Positions 34,671 through 47,401 of a stretch of DNA of 64,000 bases are shown here, piece after piece. The notes beneath the pieces were generated by a model that saw only the letters and a program-made list of their open reading frames with translations, did no database searches and had not been told where the DNA came from. This stretch comes from Amphimedon queenslandica. Taxonomy: Eukaryota > Porifera > Demospongiae > Haplosclerida > Niphatidae. The number at the start of each line of letters is the position of its first letter. The first letter of the stretch is position 1. Location: positions 1 through 64,000 of the forward strand of contig NW_003546299.1 in NCBI RefSeq assembly GCF_000090795.2, in the 5' to 3' direction. Made by a program: the position numbers and the translations under genes.

Positions 34671-37600
34671 TCAGAGTGCTCTTTCTTCAAACCGTTCTCT
34701 TAGCTCAGGATTGTGTGCAATGAAATAATGATCAGGTAGCTCTACACTCTTTCTTGAGTCGGCACTGACGCTCTTACGGGATCTAGCACTGGCTCCACTC
34801 TCAACTGAGGTCTTGCTGTCAACAGGACCAAGATCATCAAATACATCCTGCGAGTCGGTGAGGAGACTCGCTGTGCTAACCGGGTTAGGAGTACTAGAGC
34901 TAGGGGGAGGAGGAGGAGGAGGAGAAGCATTCTGAGGTTTAGTATTAGTAATGGAACCCATTGCTGTAGCTATCATTGTGTTACTAATAGAGGAATTGGC
35001 ACTATTAGGAGGAGGGGGTGGAGGAGGGCTGCTAACAGCTGGTGCTGCTGGAGGACTAGCAACTGCAACTGAAGAACTCTTGGAAGGACTCTTAGGACTT
35101 TTAGGACGTTTAGTAATTCCACTAGTCTATAAACAAGCACCAATAATAGTCATATTGAACACATATGTATACTGGCCCTCTCAATTGTATGCACAGTGTA
35201 GTCTCTTTATATTAGGCACACATTACCTGTCCTTAATACAAAAATGTCCTCATTTTGAAGGTACTTCTGTATAGGTTTGTATGTAGATTGGGACATTGCA
35301 AAATGTACTGTATCCTTGTCCTTATTATAAAGGCTACACTGTACTGTTGTATTCATTAATTAATGATTAATACAAACCTCTGATAGTTCCACAAGGTGTG
35401 GTCCGTCTGATAATGGACGTGAGAATCTGACGGGCATCTGTGGGGTAGAGCCTTTGACTGGTAATGTGAACTTGATATCCAACCTAGACAGAGAGGAGGG
35501 GGAGAGAGGGGGGGGAGGGGAGACATAATAAGAACAATAACACAAGAACACTTTTTGTAACACAGAAGCAACTGTGTATTGAAGATTGTATTTCGAATGT
35601 TAAATTGTTTATATGAAAAGTTTAAGACAGGGTTAAGTTAACCCATTCAAAAATTGTAATCTAAGGACACTACAGGACAAAGTTGCATGTACTGTAAAGT
35701 CCCTCTCCTTTTATACTCAGTTATTTGTAAAAGGTCTAATGGGTTGCCCTCTCTAAGTCACCCTGTTCTTTATTGTGGTTTACAGCTGACACTTATTCAA
35801 GACACAAACTTATCAGTGTACAATAAAACAGCTTTTATTAGAATCGGATAGGGAGAAAGGATGGAGGGGGTACTGTAATAACTGCAAGAGGAGAGCTAGT
35901 ATAGCAATTGATAAAGAAATAATAATTGCTCAAAAATTACAACTTATTTTTTACACCTTGTTATCACCTCAACTTGCACAATTGAAGTGCGAACAAGATT
36001 GTAAAACTGCTTGTAGAGAAAGAGAGAGAGGGAGAGGGAGGCATGTCTGTGTGTAATACTACAACATGCAGTTAGAGAGAGGGAAAAGGGAGAGCCCTAT
36101 CAAAGCATTTACTGTTGACACAGTAACTAATAGATGTGATAAATACCTCCACAAGCAAACTGCTAACAATTCTTAATTTGCTCATTCATAGTAATAAAGT
36201 TTAAATAGGGCCAAATTGAACTACGCCACTTAACACAGCATTACACACTAGTACTGGCATTAAACACTAATACTATAGCATTATGTACATGTAGCTACAA
36301 TGTATTGGTGTATTTTTAGTTTACCTTGCCATGTCAGTTATAGAGGCTCTCACAAACTCTGATGGTGATTTTTGATGCAAAACAATCCCCAAGCTACTGC
36401 ACAAGAAATGCCTCTGGCCTCTACAAAAAAATAATACAACAATAAAAGGGAAGAGAGAGAGAGAAAAAGAAAGAAGATAGGGCACATATTACTCTAAATC
36501 CTTACACAGCATCCGATGCATCCACACAGTTTTCCTTATGTATAAGGGTAAGGTCTGGCAGTCCATAGATACTGACATTTCCCTCATTATCCATCACTAG
36601 AATAACCGAACGACCTGTGAAAGAATTACAGTAGCGTTACTTCAAAATCTCCATTGATCCTTTACAATCTAAACTCTCACAGACTTGGTTCTTTTTTTGA
36701 ATAAGCTTCTCTTCTCTCTATTACCTGAGACACGAAGATAGTGTGCAGATATGGCCTGTAGCTCATCTTGTTCGCTCTGTTTAAACCTCACCCGATACTT
36801 CTTCTTTGTATTAGGAATGCTTGTCACCTACAATGTGAAATATACACATAAAATAAATTGGTGATTAGCAAATCAATAAAATATCAGTGAATTAAATCAA
36901 TAAAATATCAGTGAATTAAATCAATAAAATATCAGTGAATATAATATCAAGGAATTAAATCAATAAAATACCAGTGAATTAATAATGAATATAAGTACTT
37001 ACTCTTAGCATATCTTCAGTGCATATGATCATGTAGTGTGTTCCTTTCTGCTTGTAGCTTCCTTCATCATTGGCATCCAGCAGGTAATTGAGACCATCAA
37101 CAACACCAACAAACAATACCGAATGGTTCTTGCGTTGATTATATTCTTTATCTGTTGAAAAAAGAAATGGTAATTGTTCATTCATTTCTCTTATAAGCAG
37201 ATTCATTCGTGTAATACTAATAGCAGTGAACAGGACAATAACGCAACAATTTTTAGTCGGAATCAGCTCAAACTTGATACATAACATAAGTACATGTATA
37301 CGTATCAGAAAAAAATGATAAAATGAAGAATTCTCTCCTAGTCATTTTTGCCAAAATTTGGTCAAAGTCCCTGTACTATAGTACAGGGACTTTTACTCGA
37401 TTTTGGAGCAACTTAAAAAATTCGTAAAAAATCTAAACTTGATTGGAATCAGCTCAAACATTCTACACAACATAAGTACATGTATACGTATTAGAAAAAA
37501 TTATAAAAATAAAAAATTCTCTCCTAGTCATTTTTGCCAAAATTTGGCCAAAGTCCCTGTACTATAGTACAGGGACTTTTGCTCAATTTTAGAGCAACTT

Positions 37601-40600
37601 TAAAAATTCGTAAAAAATTCAAACTTGATTAGAATCAGCTCAAACTTTCTACACAACATAAGTACATGTATACGTATAAAAAAAGGATAAAAATGAAGAA
37701 TTCTCTTCTAGTCATTTTTTGACAAAATATCCTAAGGCCCATGGTCTATCAGAGAATCCAATAAAAATTCAGGAAATTGTTGTAGCTACTTTTGGCAAAA
37801 AACACCTGACACTCAGTGGCTAAAATTCTAAAAATTTATGATCCAAAATAGGCAACTTTTATTCGTTGAAATAATATATCATAAATAAAATAATTGACCC
37901 ACAAAGAGCCTCACTACATGTAAAATTCTTTATTCTTACCAACAGGCATGACGACAGGTGATCTCTGACCCCTCTGTTTACTGGATGGCATATCAACCGT
38001 AAAACCCAACACAGCGCCTTGATTAGTACCGACCAGTAACCCATGTACCAGTGATGAGCCACCCAAGTGAGTGGGGGCAGTAAAATCAATGGTCCTAATG
38101 GAGTCACGCTTGACCTGAGGAGTAGCCACAGCCTGAGGTACAGCAGACTGAGGAGGTACGTTCTCTTTGGCTGAAGACGCTGCATTGGCACCACGGCTTC
38201 TCCTAACGCTAGAGACTCTGTTAAATAGAGCAGGACGAGCACTACCGGATCGAACAAGAGGAGAGTCGGAGGACCTTCGTATCGACCGATTGACGCTCTG
38301 GAGTCCTCTCATACTGCGCCTGATGTTCACTCTCTGCATACTGTGCCTGAAGGAGCGACGGATGGACTGCATACGAGACATTGATGTGAGGTTTTCGATG
38401 GTTTGATCAAAGGTGCAGTGAACATAGATAGTCTCATTCTTGATGTAATCAACAACAGCAAAACCATAAGCACACCCAATGGCAACCCTGTGCATGGAGA
38501 AACAGAAGCGAAGAATCATAATAATAAATAATAAATTACATATATGTACATGTAAAAAACTTTTGCAGGTATTTTACGATAAATATAGTACACCCAACTT
38601 CTCTCTCTCTCTCTCTCTCTTCTCTCAATCGCCTTACAGTCCTTGTTCTTTAGCAATGGCGAGTGCTGATACAGCTACAGTTGGGAAGAGGTGGATACAG
38701 TGAGTTGGTTGGAACCCAGGGAGACAAGCAATAGGATCAGTCCTGACCTCAAGGGGAGCCTGCCAGCCTCTGGGACGCTGACGTGGGTCGTCCCTCATGA
38801 TAGATACACGCAATAACTAAACAACAACAACAACAGCTATTATTATTATTATTAGTTTTAGCATATAAAACAAATTTATTTATTCTGACACTAAGAATAG
38901 TATTAACGTACATGTCACTATCATTACTATATATGGTAACAAGATGTTTCAGATGTGCAATGAAACATACTACACCCAATTACACTATTGATACATTACC
39001 TCTATTGAGAGGTAGTGAGCTAATTCAATTAGCAATTGGAGTGGTTTCCCACATATCCACAAATATTGCTACAATGCAAATCTAGTACAAGCACAGAGAG
39101 AGAGGGGGCGAGATAAAAGAAAAATACGACATTGAACTGAAAAATGCTCTTTTAAATATCTTCACACAATTTCAGCATTATCAACAACATGTGAATGTTG
39201 GTGTAGCTTTCCATAGCTTCATATTAAGATTGTAATTCAAGCTACAGCATTAGGTAATAGAATAGTGGTGCCAGGTTACAAGTAGACACAGTTCAAGACT
39301 TGTGTAGTAGTAGCAATCAAGAGTACATAAACCCTACAACTTACACGTACTTAAATGCATTATTAATGTATTTTTATGCCAGTCCTATCATCAACTGTAC
39401 AATAATTTTAAGCTCCGCCTTCTCTCTCTCTCATTCTCTTTTTGTCTCTGTCTCTATCTCTCTCTGTCTTTTTCTCTGTCTCTGTCTCTCTCTCATTACT
39501 ATCTTACAATGATTGTTCTGTCAGCAGTTTGGTTATTAGTCGTTAATAAAAGGGTGTGTCCTCCTTGAAACCCAATGAGTAGATGATCATCAACCAGTTT
39601 AAGAGCAGAGACAATTAACTGGTCATCATCGCTCCGTGGATCCCAGAAACCAATCTATTAACAGTACAACAAATGAAAAGGCTTATTATTATGTGCATAT
39701 ACATGCATGCATGCTACTTCCCTACATTTACATGTACTATACATACATATATACAGTGAAACACAGTGCAAGTTGTGCACTTTATGTAGGAATAAGCTCT
39801 GGGGGTGATAATGAGCATCTATGAATCATTCCAAGAACAAGCAAGTACCACTCAAATTTAATAATAAGAGTAAATATTATGATTAATCCGGAACTAGAGG
39901 ATGTATCCGTTAGCCTGCCTATTGCTGACCTGTCTGTACTGTGAGAGGTCATCAGTCAAACTGTCTGATCTGCCAAACTCTGTCTCTGGTGTGTTGAAGT
40001 ATTGCATGCACTTAACCTCATACAACAGCTTCATTGATACTGAATGAACATTGTATGAGAGAGAGAGGGAGGGAGGGAGGGAGGGGGAGAGAGAGAGAGG
40101 AAAGAGAGAGTGAAAAGATAACAAATAATGACACTCTGTTTGTGTATTAACAACTAACATTGCCTAATATCCCAGAATTTAACACTTCCATCTTCATGTC
40201 TATACAAAAACAACAACACAAGATCAAAACAATCATTTCAGACATACACTTACCCAGACAACAGTATATCCTTGCTATCATGGAAAGAACCTTCAAGGAC
40301 TCCTCCATCAATGGGCCACACCTACAATACACAACAACTCACAATAAACTCATCACAATAATTCCCTGACTTTGGTTGGAGCCCTGTACACGGACTCCTG
40401 CTGCACTTTCCCGGTACAATTAATGATTGACCACACCTCCTTGTTAATGTTACCGTACACTGCTACCTCTTTGACCGGGCTGTTGTGTAAACTGTATAAA
40501 TATGGAGGCTGGAGGAGTGGGAGCCTGCACGGGAGAGAGAGGCCATTTTAAATTCATATCACAAACATACAATGATTCTATTCTTTAAGATTGAGGCTAC

Positions 40601-41930
40601 AAGGTATACTCACTGTGGTGTGCTCAGATCAATAAATAATATCTCTTGCTCAAGAAGTAGGATTAGAATCTTGCGGACTATAAAAAAAATAAAATAAAGT
40701 TTGCACTAAAAACATACTCAATTTAAATCTATCTCTTTTTAAGTCTCTCTACCTCTCCTCTTAATGAATAAAATTGTACTATATAACACTGTATGTGTAT
40801 GTATTCATTATTCCCTATACCTGTGGACGTGGTCCCAACGTCTGAAGAAATACCAACAATGCCTGAGTCCTTATCAGTCAAGCAGCTCTCGATGATCTGC
40901 ATACCTTTGACAGGAGAGGTGAGCTGGAGCGTAATGGCTTCTCTGTTCTCATAGATAGTGACACTATCACCATCCACTGTATCGTATGGCGAGCCACCAC
41001 TGAATATTATGAAATCATCGCTGTACGGATAATAAGAGAGAAAAGTCTATTATTATTATAATATAACATATGATTGAATGGTGAGTATTATGAAATAATT
41101 GTGTGTAAGTATGAGATGTATTATGAATGGAAATTAACACATGAAATGGAGTAAAAGAGGCAGACACAAAGACACAGCCAGACAGAGGGAGAAATAATAG
41201 TAATCCATCCCTACCGCCCACTCATTTGATTATTTCATAAATTTGTACTTACTCTGGCCAAATGAGTGACTTCAAAGGATGAAGTTTTGTCTCCTCTATA
41301 GCGTAAAAAGAACATGAAATGTGCATGATACTATAATACACTTACCGTATATTGATTTCAAGATGGGGGGAGAGTCAGGAGATAGAGAGTTCCAGATATA
41401 CACGTGGCCATCAGTATGACCGGACATAAACTGGGAGCCATTGCTATGCCAGTAAACATCAGTCAGGTCCCCACCCTCCTGAAACAAATAATGAATATAT
41501 ATATATATATATAAGAGTAGCTTGCACTCGTTAAGTGATCATGCTCTAATATCAGTAATATATACCTTCAATGGCCCAAATAGTGTGATTGGTTTCCAAG
41601 TCATTGCGTCCCAGAGTTCAAAGTAAGAATGTTCATAACCAATCAGCAGCTATACAAGAAAGTATAAACACAATGTGCATAATTTACTAAAATATTGTTA
41701 TTGTTATCGCCATGCACAGGAATCATTGGTCAACAAATTCCCTACAACTTTGCTCACATGTAATAATTATAAAAAACATCAAAGAGGCTATAGTGACTGT
41801 TACATGTCATACATCATTATTAAAATCCTTAGCATAGACATCAACACTGACATTACATCACTATATTCTCATTACTACATGTATAATGTACATGAACACT
41901 GGCTTCAGACTGGTATGACCAGCTTTTTTG

Positions 41931-41961
<31 letters not shown>

Positions 41962-42623
41962 AATAATAACCTGTTTAGGATAAGCAGTGTTGATTTTGAG
42001 TGCTTTAACTTCTCCAGGGACATCCTTCCCTTTGTATCCAAGACTATAATAATAATAAACAAATACATAGTTACATGCATACATAAGTTTAGACACAGAT
42101 CATGAACATACTATGTCCGTGCTCTTGACCATGATAAAACTTCGGGTGACATTCCATCAAACTCGGTATCCATAGGATAAGTGATACCACCCAATGTACC
42201 AACAAACAAGCATTCACCATAAGGAGGTAGACAGCATGTAGTGATGGTCTTAGCTCTATAAATAAAAGTAGGAGGAAAAGAAAAGGAATTAAAGGATTAG
42301 GAGAAGGAAATCAAGGATGAAAGAAGTGTTTTATATAGCTCACAGTCCTCCGTGAAATTTGTACGTTCTTTTCAATACTAGTTGCGCCTTTCCTTCGTCC
42401 TCCTCCAGTATTTGCCATTTGTTGAGTATATTGTTACTGCACACAGTAATCAGAGCAGGCTGTTGTGGATCAAACAATAAACGAGATACAAATTGAAGTA
42501 ATAACACGATGCAGTAATGAGATATGGACAATGCATACAAAGTCACAATATATGTACATGTACTCCATTTATACTTTCACTGTAGTCTCTCATATTCAAT
42601 TATTATTATTGTTATTATTGCTG

Positions 42624-42675
<52 letters not shown>

Positions 42676-42725
42676 ACAAAAGCAACAACAGCAGGGAAGT
42701 GAACAAAACAAAATGAAGAAAACAC

Positions 42726-42767
<42 letters not shown>

Positions 42768-43574
42768 CTACAATCTACCATTATTGTTTACTTTCCCTCA
42801 CATGTACACAGACACACGGACTAACATAAAAGTAATGTAGAGAGTACAAATTAAAGTGTGCAATTGATGTAAAGAGAAGAAGGTGAAAGCTTGGCAAGAC
42901 AGAATAGTCTGGCTGTTAGCAATGCCAATAATGACGACAGCTAATGAAATATTATCAGTTATATAATAAAAGAAAGCAAAATAGAGAGAGAGAGAGGAAA
43001 AGAGAGAGAGAGATAGGGGCAAGAGAAACAAACCTCGGATAAAAATGGCAAAATCTGTAAAACTTTGAAATTATCTAGATGGACTGATGCTAGTTTCACA
43101 CCAGGACTTCCATACCTACATACACACGAAATAATAATCACAACCACAGTAATTGATTATACAAACAAAAATATCAAAAACTACACGACAAGTTTATGTA
43201 TCTCTAGTGAATGTGTATACGTTTGCTCATTGTAGTAGATTGTACAAATATCGAAACTAACATGTTCATTTCTCCATTGAAGGTACCGATGTACATAAGG
43301 TGACGAGATGTGTCGTAAGCAAGAGTCGAAGGGCCCAATGGAAACCCATGAGTACCATGCTAATGAAAGAGAGGGAGAGAGGGAGGGAAGGGGAACATAA
43401 TTGGCAGCATGGGAGAAATGATGCTTGTTTGTGATTGCAGTGCATATTTCTGTCATGCCTGGCTTGTCACAAACACTCTCTTACCGTCTCCAGCTCAAAG
43501 TGTTCCCTTAGATCGGATAGCGAGCCCTGGACGCTACTGCCTGCTACAGTACGTTTCTTCCAAAACTTCCACAT
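34671..43574 (-). CDS. LLGL1: Lethal giant larvae (Lgl) cell-polarity protein
   Basis: WD40-propeller scaffold of the basolateral Scribble/Dlg/Lgl module, restrained by aPKC and related to syntaxin-binding tomosyns. The start exon 43574-43485 reads MWKFWKKR, followed by HFELET-HGTHGFPLGPSTLAYD (compare the family HGFPxxPSALAFD) and YGSPGVKLASVHLDNF. Later exons give FELWDAMTWK, a propeller strand HSNGSQFMSGHTDGHVYIWN, FIIFSGGSPYDTV, PLLQPPYLYSLHNSPVKEV and HEDGSVKFWD. A basic serine segment at about 38400-38240 (MQSIRRSFRHSMQRVNIRRS, then MRGLQ and NRSIRRSS) corresponds to the aPKC-phosphorylated membrane hinge, here with more RRS-type sites than usual. The C-terminus is proline-rich with SRKSV repeats and ends FEERAL, TGA at 34673-34671. 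More than 20 exons. Lgl is preferred over tomosyn because of the hinge and the absence of a v-SNARE tail. Confidence 0.9.
36868..36980. repeat. 25-bp tandem repeat (LGL intron)
   Basis: About five copies of AAATCAATAAAATATCAGTGAATT, slightly diverged toward the right end, next to an LGL exon near 36830. Confidence 0.8.
37245..37745. repeat. 186-bp palindromic tandem repeat (LGL intron)
   Basis: Nearly three units in reverse orientation on the plus strand, so aligned with LGL transcription. Perfect 20-bp palindromes lie at 37369-37388 and 37555-37574, again 186 bp apart. A third unit has lost the core and ends in CCCATGGTC. Confidence 0.88.
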
Positions 43575-43908
43575 TATTGTGCTGTAGAGTTTGGTTTTTT
43601 CCTCTTGGCTTGTCTCGCCCCTGCTTTTCGTTCTATGAATAAACAGAGTGAGAACTAATTGACAACAGACCTCGCAATGTGTGACAACTGCTTTCGGTTT
43701 AATACACCCCACGCGGTACAATAGCCTTGGACCAGGTGAAAATGGAGGTGTATACTGTATAGTTCTCAGAGGAGGACGCAGAGAGAAACGAGAGAAGAGG
43801 AAGAAGAGCGGAAAGCAGAGTAACAATCCACCTCAACTAATTAAATAATTAAACTAACCGCAAATCATGAATAATTCATTGAGCATTAATAATGATTTAT
43901 CACAAAAG
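43575..43908. other. Spacer between LGL start and SENP stop
   Basis: LGL 5' region and SENP 3' UTR on the same strand. No element recognised. Confidence 0.5.
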
Positions 43909-45420
43909 TTAATTATTAGCGAGAGGAATGAGTTCCTGCCTTTTGATTTCTTGAGTCATGTGATGCCGTAACCTGATCATTTCTTTTGAAGAGAAAGGGC
44001 AATTAGAAGACCATTTGATTGTTTGCCCATCTCCAAATGAAAGCCATCTTGCATACTATGAACACAATCAGTGGGAGAGGTTGGAGAGGATTACAACATT
44101 CATTCTACCTGACAAACAAACACGCCACAGTCACTTCCATTAGTCTGTCTTGGTATATTCTGAAATAAATAAATAAATAAGTAAAATGCTTCTGATCACA
44201 TTTAAAATAAAGTATTCATTATATTCTTCACTACTTGCAGTCTTGTATGTATACCTTTGGATAGGAGGATTGGTATCTTGACAGTGTAGCTGGTTTTATC
44301 TTAAAGTGATGCAACATTTTCATTAGAAATAATTTAAGTGTCTGCATTAATAATAAAACACTTCATACCAGCTTACTCTCTTTCTCCTTCACTCACCTTC
44401 ATGCAGCTGTTATTTCTATGCCCCAAGGAGTCGTAGTACTCAATTTTCTGGATCAAGCAAACAACATCAACTGTACCATGACAATACAAGATCAATAATT
44501 AAGTCACAACTAACCAATTCCTTGATAGAAATGTGAGCAAGACTCCAGTGATTGCCGGTATGGACAGGTATTAAAATCTTAGATAGCCTAGAAATGTTTA
44601 CCTGCAATTGTCCACTTAGCAGTACCAAATGTTAAGAATTCTTACATTTTTCAGCCATTTGCTTACTCCTTGAAAACCAGATCTCTTCAATTTAGTGTAA
44701 AAGAAAGTATTAGTAATGTAAATATCCTGTAATAAAAACAAATTTATACATAGTTAACTTATAGTATACTAGTACTTACTCTTCTATTATATGCCAATAT
44801 TAACTTCATGTAGGAATTAATAACCTAAATAAATAGAAAAATTTAAAAGGATTCACTGCACTCTAACTAATGGCATACATGTACCGTACCTACTATGTGA
44901 TTCCAATCTGAAGTAACAAAATAAAGCTCCCACAAAATACAGATTAATCAAATTATGATTTAACATTGAATACCTGATCATTCAACCAGTTCCCTGGCTG
45001 AAGAGTCAACAGATCAGACTCCAAAAGTTTAATGCCATAACACATCACTACTGTCTCATGAGACATAGACGTATTCTTCTCGCTTTCATCAGAATCGGAT
45101 AAAACTATGACATCACTAGGAATTAGTCTCGAAATAGGATGCCCTCTTTTTTTCTCTCCTTTAGGTTTAGCCCAGTGTGGTGAGGGGGAGTGATCATGCT
45201 TGATGCTCACTTGAGTCTTTTCTGATTCACTACAACCTAAATGGTTAGACTAAGGGCCTTTATAGGCTCTTTATTACTGTAGTCGAGAGTTAAGTGTAAT
45301 GGTTTCTCTCGTTGTTTCTTCTTGGTGTCATCAGGGGGATCATGATCATGTGATGGATACAAAAGGCTTGGAGGTACTCCTCCCCATAAAGATGAAAAGG
45401 GAAATGAGCATAAATTGAAA
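43909..45420 (-). CDS. SENP1: SENP/Ulp1 family SUMO protease (N-terminus unresolved)
   Basis: C48 cysteine protease that matures SUMO precursors and removes SUMO from nuclear proteins. The catalytic domain is complete: LLTLQPGNWLNDQ, VINSYMKLILA, NTFFYTKL, KILIPVHTGNHWSLAH (catalytic His), KIEYYDSLGH (Asp), RYQSSYPK, and QTNGSDCGVFVCQ (Gln and catalytic Cys). The C-terminus is MIRLRHHMTQEIKRQELIPL, stop at 43911-43909. About nine exons from 45420. The acidic DVIVLSDSDESEK segment is a good SUMO-interacting motif. An intron of only about 41 nt is needed near 45285-45245 to keep frame. Exons upstream of 45420 are probable (for example near 45670) but I could not join them in phase, so the true start is unknown. 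SENP1/2 subtype is likely. Confidence 0.88.
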
Positions 45421-45692
45421 CTAAAAAGAGAGAGAATTATCTTTAACTTTAGAGAAATGACTTACCAAGTTGACATCTACACTCAGCTCCACGTGGCCAT
45501 AATGCTCCACCCAAAAAATCAATCAATCATTCAGTCTACACAAAAATGATTGCACTCCAGTATTATTTTTGCAGTATTTTTTAATATTTTGCTTCATGTG
45601 GGGCTTATTGTCACTCACTTTCACCTTGAGATTCCGGTGCAGCTTCATGTGCGACTAATAACTTTTTCTTGAGGAACAATCCTTTTTGTGCT

Positions 45693-45862
45693 CTAAAGCC
45701 CTCCATACACTAGGCAACATGTTGCAAGCAACATTTGTGGTTACTTTGATCTTGTGTCTAAGAATAGAATTCTGTTCTATTTTTGGAACAAGATGATTAC
45801 AAGATCAAAGTAAACCACAGAAGTTGCTAGCAACATGTTGCCTAGTGTATGGAGGCCTTTAG
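45693..45862. mobile_element. 170-bp miniature inverted-repeat element
   Basis: The left end CTAAAGCCCTCCATACACTA mirrors the right end TAGTGTATGGAGGCCTTTAG. Pairing continues through GGCAACATGTTGC and on to TTACTTTGATCTTGT / ACAAGATCAAAGTAA. It is almost entirely stem, with only a short loop, and lies 5' of the supported SENP exons. Confidence 0.85.
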
Positions 45863-46247
45863 CCTCTTTGTATATGGCATGCTTTGCAAAAAAATTATGT
45901 TGCACATAAAAGAGGACAGGACAACTCTATAAAGGACAGCCAGTGTAAAGGGTACAACAACTTAATAGTAACACCTATTATATTAGCTTCGACATCATAA
46001 CAGCCGGATCGCATAAGCGTTATTTTAGTGCTTTGGTTTCCACTCTTCCACTGACAATGAATGAAATTCATCACTAAATAACAAGTAAAATAGTGATAAA
46101 ACTGGATATGGCAAAACATAAAGCAGATCTGCACCTAGTGCCACTATACTCATACTTAAGTCAATGTTTATGACAAAATAATAGCTAATTGTATCTGAAA
46201 ATAATATCATTATAATTATTTATATATGTTAAGTTATGTCAATTCAG
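45863..46247. other. Spacer between miniature element and first GPCR
   Basis: AT-rich; contains the 3' UTR of the minus-strand GPCR. No conserved frame is recognised. Confidence 0.45.
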
Positions 46248-47267
46248 TTACAGTCTCTCTCTGATAGACAAGATGAGTTTTTTAGCAGCTTCCCTAAATT
46301 CCTTGTCCTTCATGATAGCAATAGCATCAACAACTGGAATACTGTTGAAACTTGTCCTTCCAACTAGCATTACAACAGCAAAGAATGCTCCATGTGTAAT
46401 ATTAGTGAAAAACTGTACAATATAAAGAATAAACGCAGGGCTTGTGCACCCAATGACAGACATCAAGAGTATGAACATTGTTACTGTCACCTGAAAAGAT
46501 TCCTTTAAAATCTTGGTTTCATTTCCACGTTGAGATTCTGCTGACAAATTTTCAGGGACAATTCTTCTGGTTGCTCTTCGTAACCTATATGCCTTATAGA
46601 ATATCGCCATATACATTACTAGTGGCAGAATTGACCCAATAAAAATAATAAGCACAATACTAACAAGAACAAAATAATAGCATCCAAATGAACAATTGGA
46701 GAAAGCTGTACATATTTTATTGGTACTGACGTATATGTAGCAGCCCATTATTCCTTTAACTGGAAGGAGGACTCGAAAGAATGTAGTAAAATAGACCAGG
46801 CTTAGTAATGAATATATTATTCTTTTTGAGTGTTTCTCATAAAAGAAAGGAAGAAAAACAGAAACGAATCGATCAAGGGTTAAGATAAAAGTCATCATGA
46901 ATCTGAAATATGCAAATCCATCATTGACGATGCCTAAAATGTTGCACATAGCCTCACCCAGCAGCCAATCCCTAGCAATACCAGATACAACGATTGCAGG
47001 AGGAACGAGTAATGAATAGGCAATTTCTACAATTGTAATTTGTATTGCAATGAACATGAGTCGTTGGTGAAGACTGCGATACTTGATAATGATGAACAGT
47101 ATGAAAATGTTCAGCAATAATCCAATGATACCTGTTACTAGAGCAATACCTGCTTGGATATAATTGATAGCAGGAGGAATGCCAAAGGATGGAGGAAAGT
47201 CAGGTGGAAGACCACAGGGATAACTATAATCAGTGGAATTATTGGACATAGCTAGCTCTGAGATCAT
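46248..47267 (-). CDS. Intronless rhodopsin-like GPCR, paralogue A
   Basis: 339 residues with seven hydrophobic helices and no intron. The N-terminus has NNST glycosylation sites and the family motif CGLPPDFPPS. Class A landmarks are visible but altered. N1.50 is kept in GLLLNIFIL, and TM2 has IVEIAYSLLVPP (Glu where Asp2.50 is expected). The TM3 cysteine (MCNILG) is present and DRY becomes LDRFVSV. The TM6 CWxP becomes GCTSPAF, and the TM7 NPxxY becomes NSIPVVDAIAI. ECL2 is cysteine-rich (ICTAFSNCSFGC). The ligand is unknown. It is head-to-head with paralogue B, with 134 bp between ATGs. A second Met at 47249 (MSNNSTD) is a credible alternative start. Confidence 0.85.
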   Translation of the reverse strand: MISELAMSNNSTDYSYPCGLPPDFPPSFGIPPAINYIQAGIALVTGIIGLLLNIFILFIIIKYRSLHQRLMFIAIQITIVEIAYSLLVPPAIVVSGIARDWLLGEAMCNILGIVNDGFAYFRFMMTFILTLDRFVSVFLPFFYEKHSKRIIYSLLSLVYFTTFFRVLLPVKGIMGCYIYVSTNKICTAFSNCSFGCYYFVLVSIVLIIFIGSILPLVMYMAIFYKAYRLRRATRRIVPENLSAESQRGNETKILKESFQVTVTMFILLMSVIGCTSPAFILYIVQFFTNITHGAFFAVVMLVGRTSFNSIPVVDAIAIMKDKEFREAAKKLILSIRERL

Positions 47268-47401
47268 AGGCGAGCGAGGAGGTCGAGAGGCGAGTACACT
47301 AGAGTCGAGGCGCTAGTAGGCGTGTCTTTGACGTAACTTACGCGTACTGCTGTTATAAAAAGCTTCCATGCAGAGCTGAAGTGCATTGGAACAGTAGAAA
47401 C
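47268..47401. promoter_or_regulatory. Shared promoter of two divergent GPCR genes
   Basis: 134 bp between opposing start codons. Contains TTATAAAAAGC near 47354, a TATA-like element suited to paralogue B, and GGCGTG/GGCGAG-rich sequence near paralogue A. No other element is visible. Confidence 0.4.

Noticed and set aside
42465-42829. Poly-Leu and poly-Ile frames
   Set aside because: Products of (ATT)n repeats within an LGL intron, opposite to the gene.
34671-43574. Tomosyn (syntaxin-binding protein 5) identity for the WD40 gene
   Set aside because: There is no C-terminal v-SNARE motif, and a basic multi-serine Lgl hinge is present.
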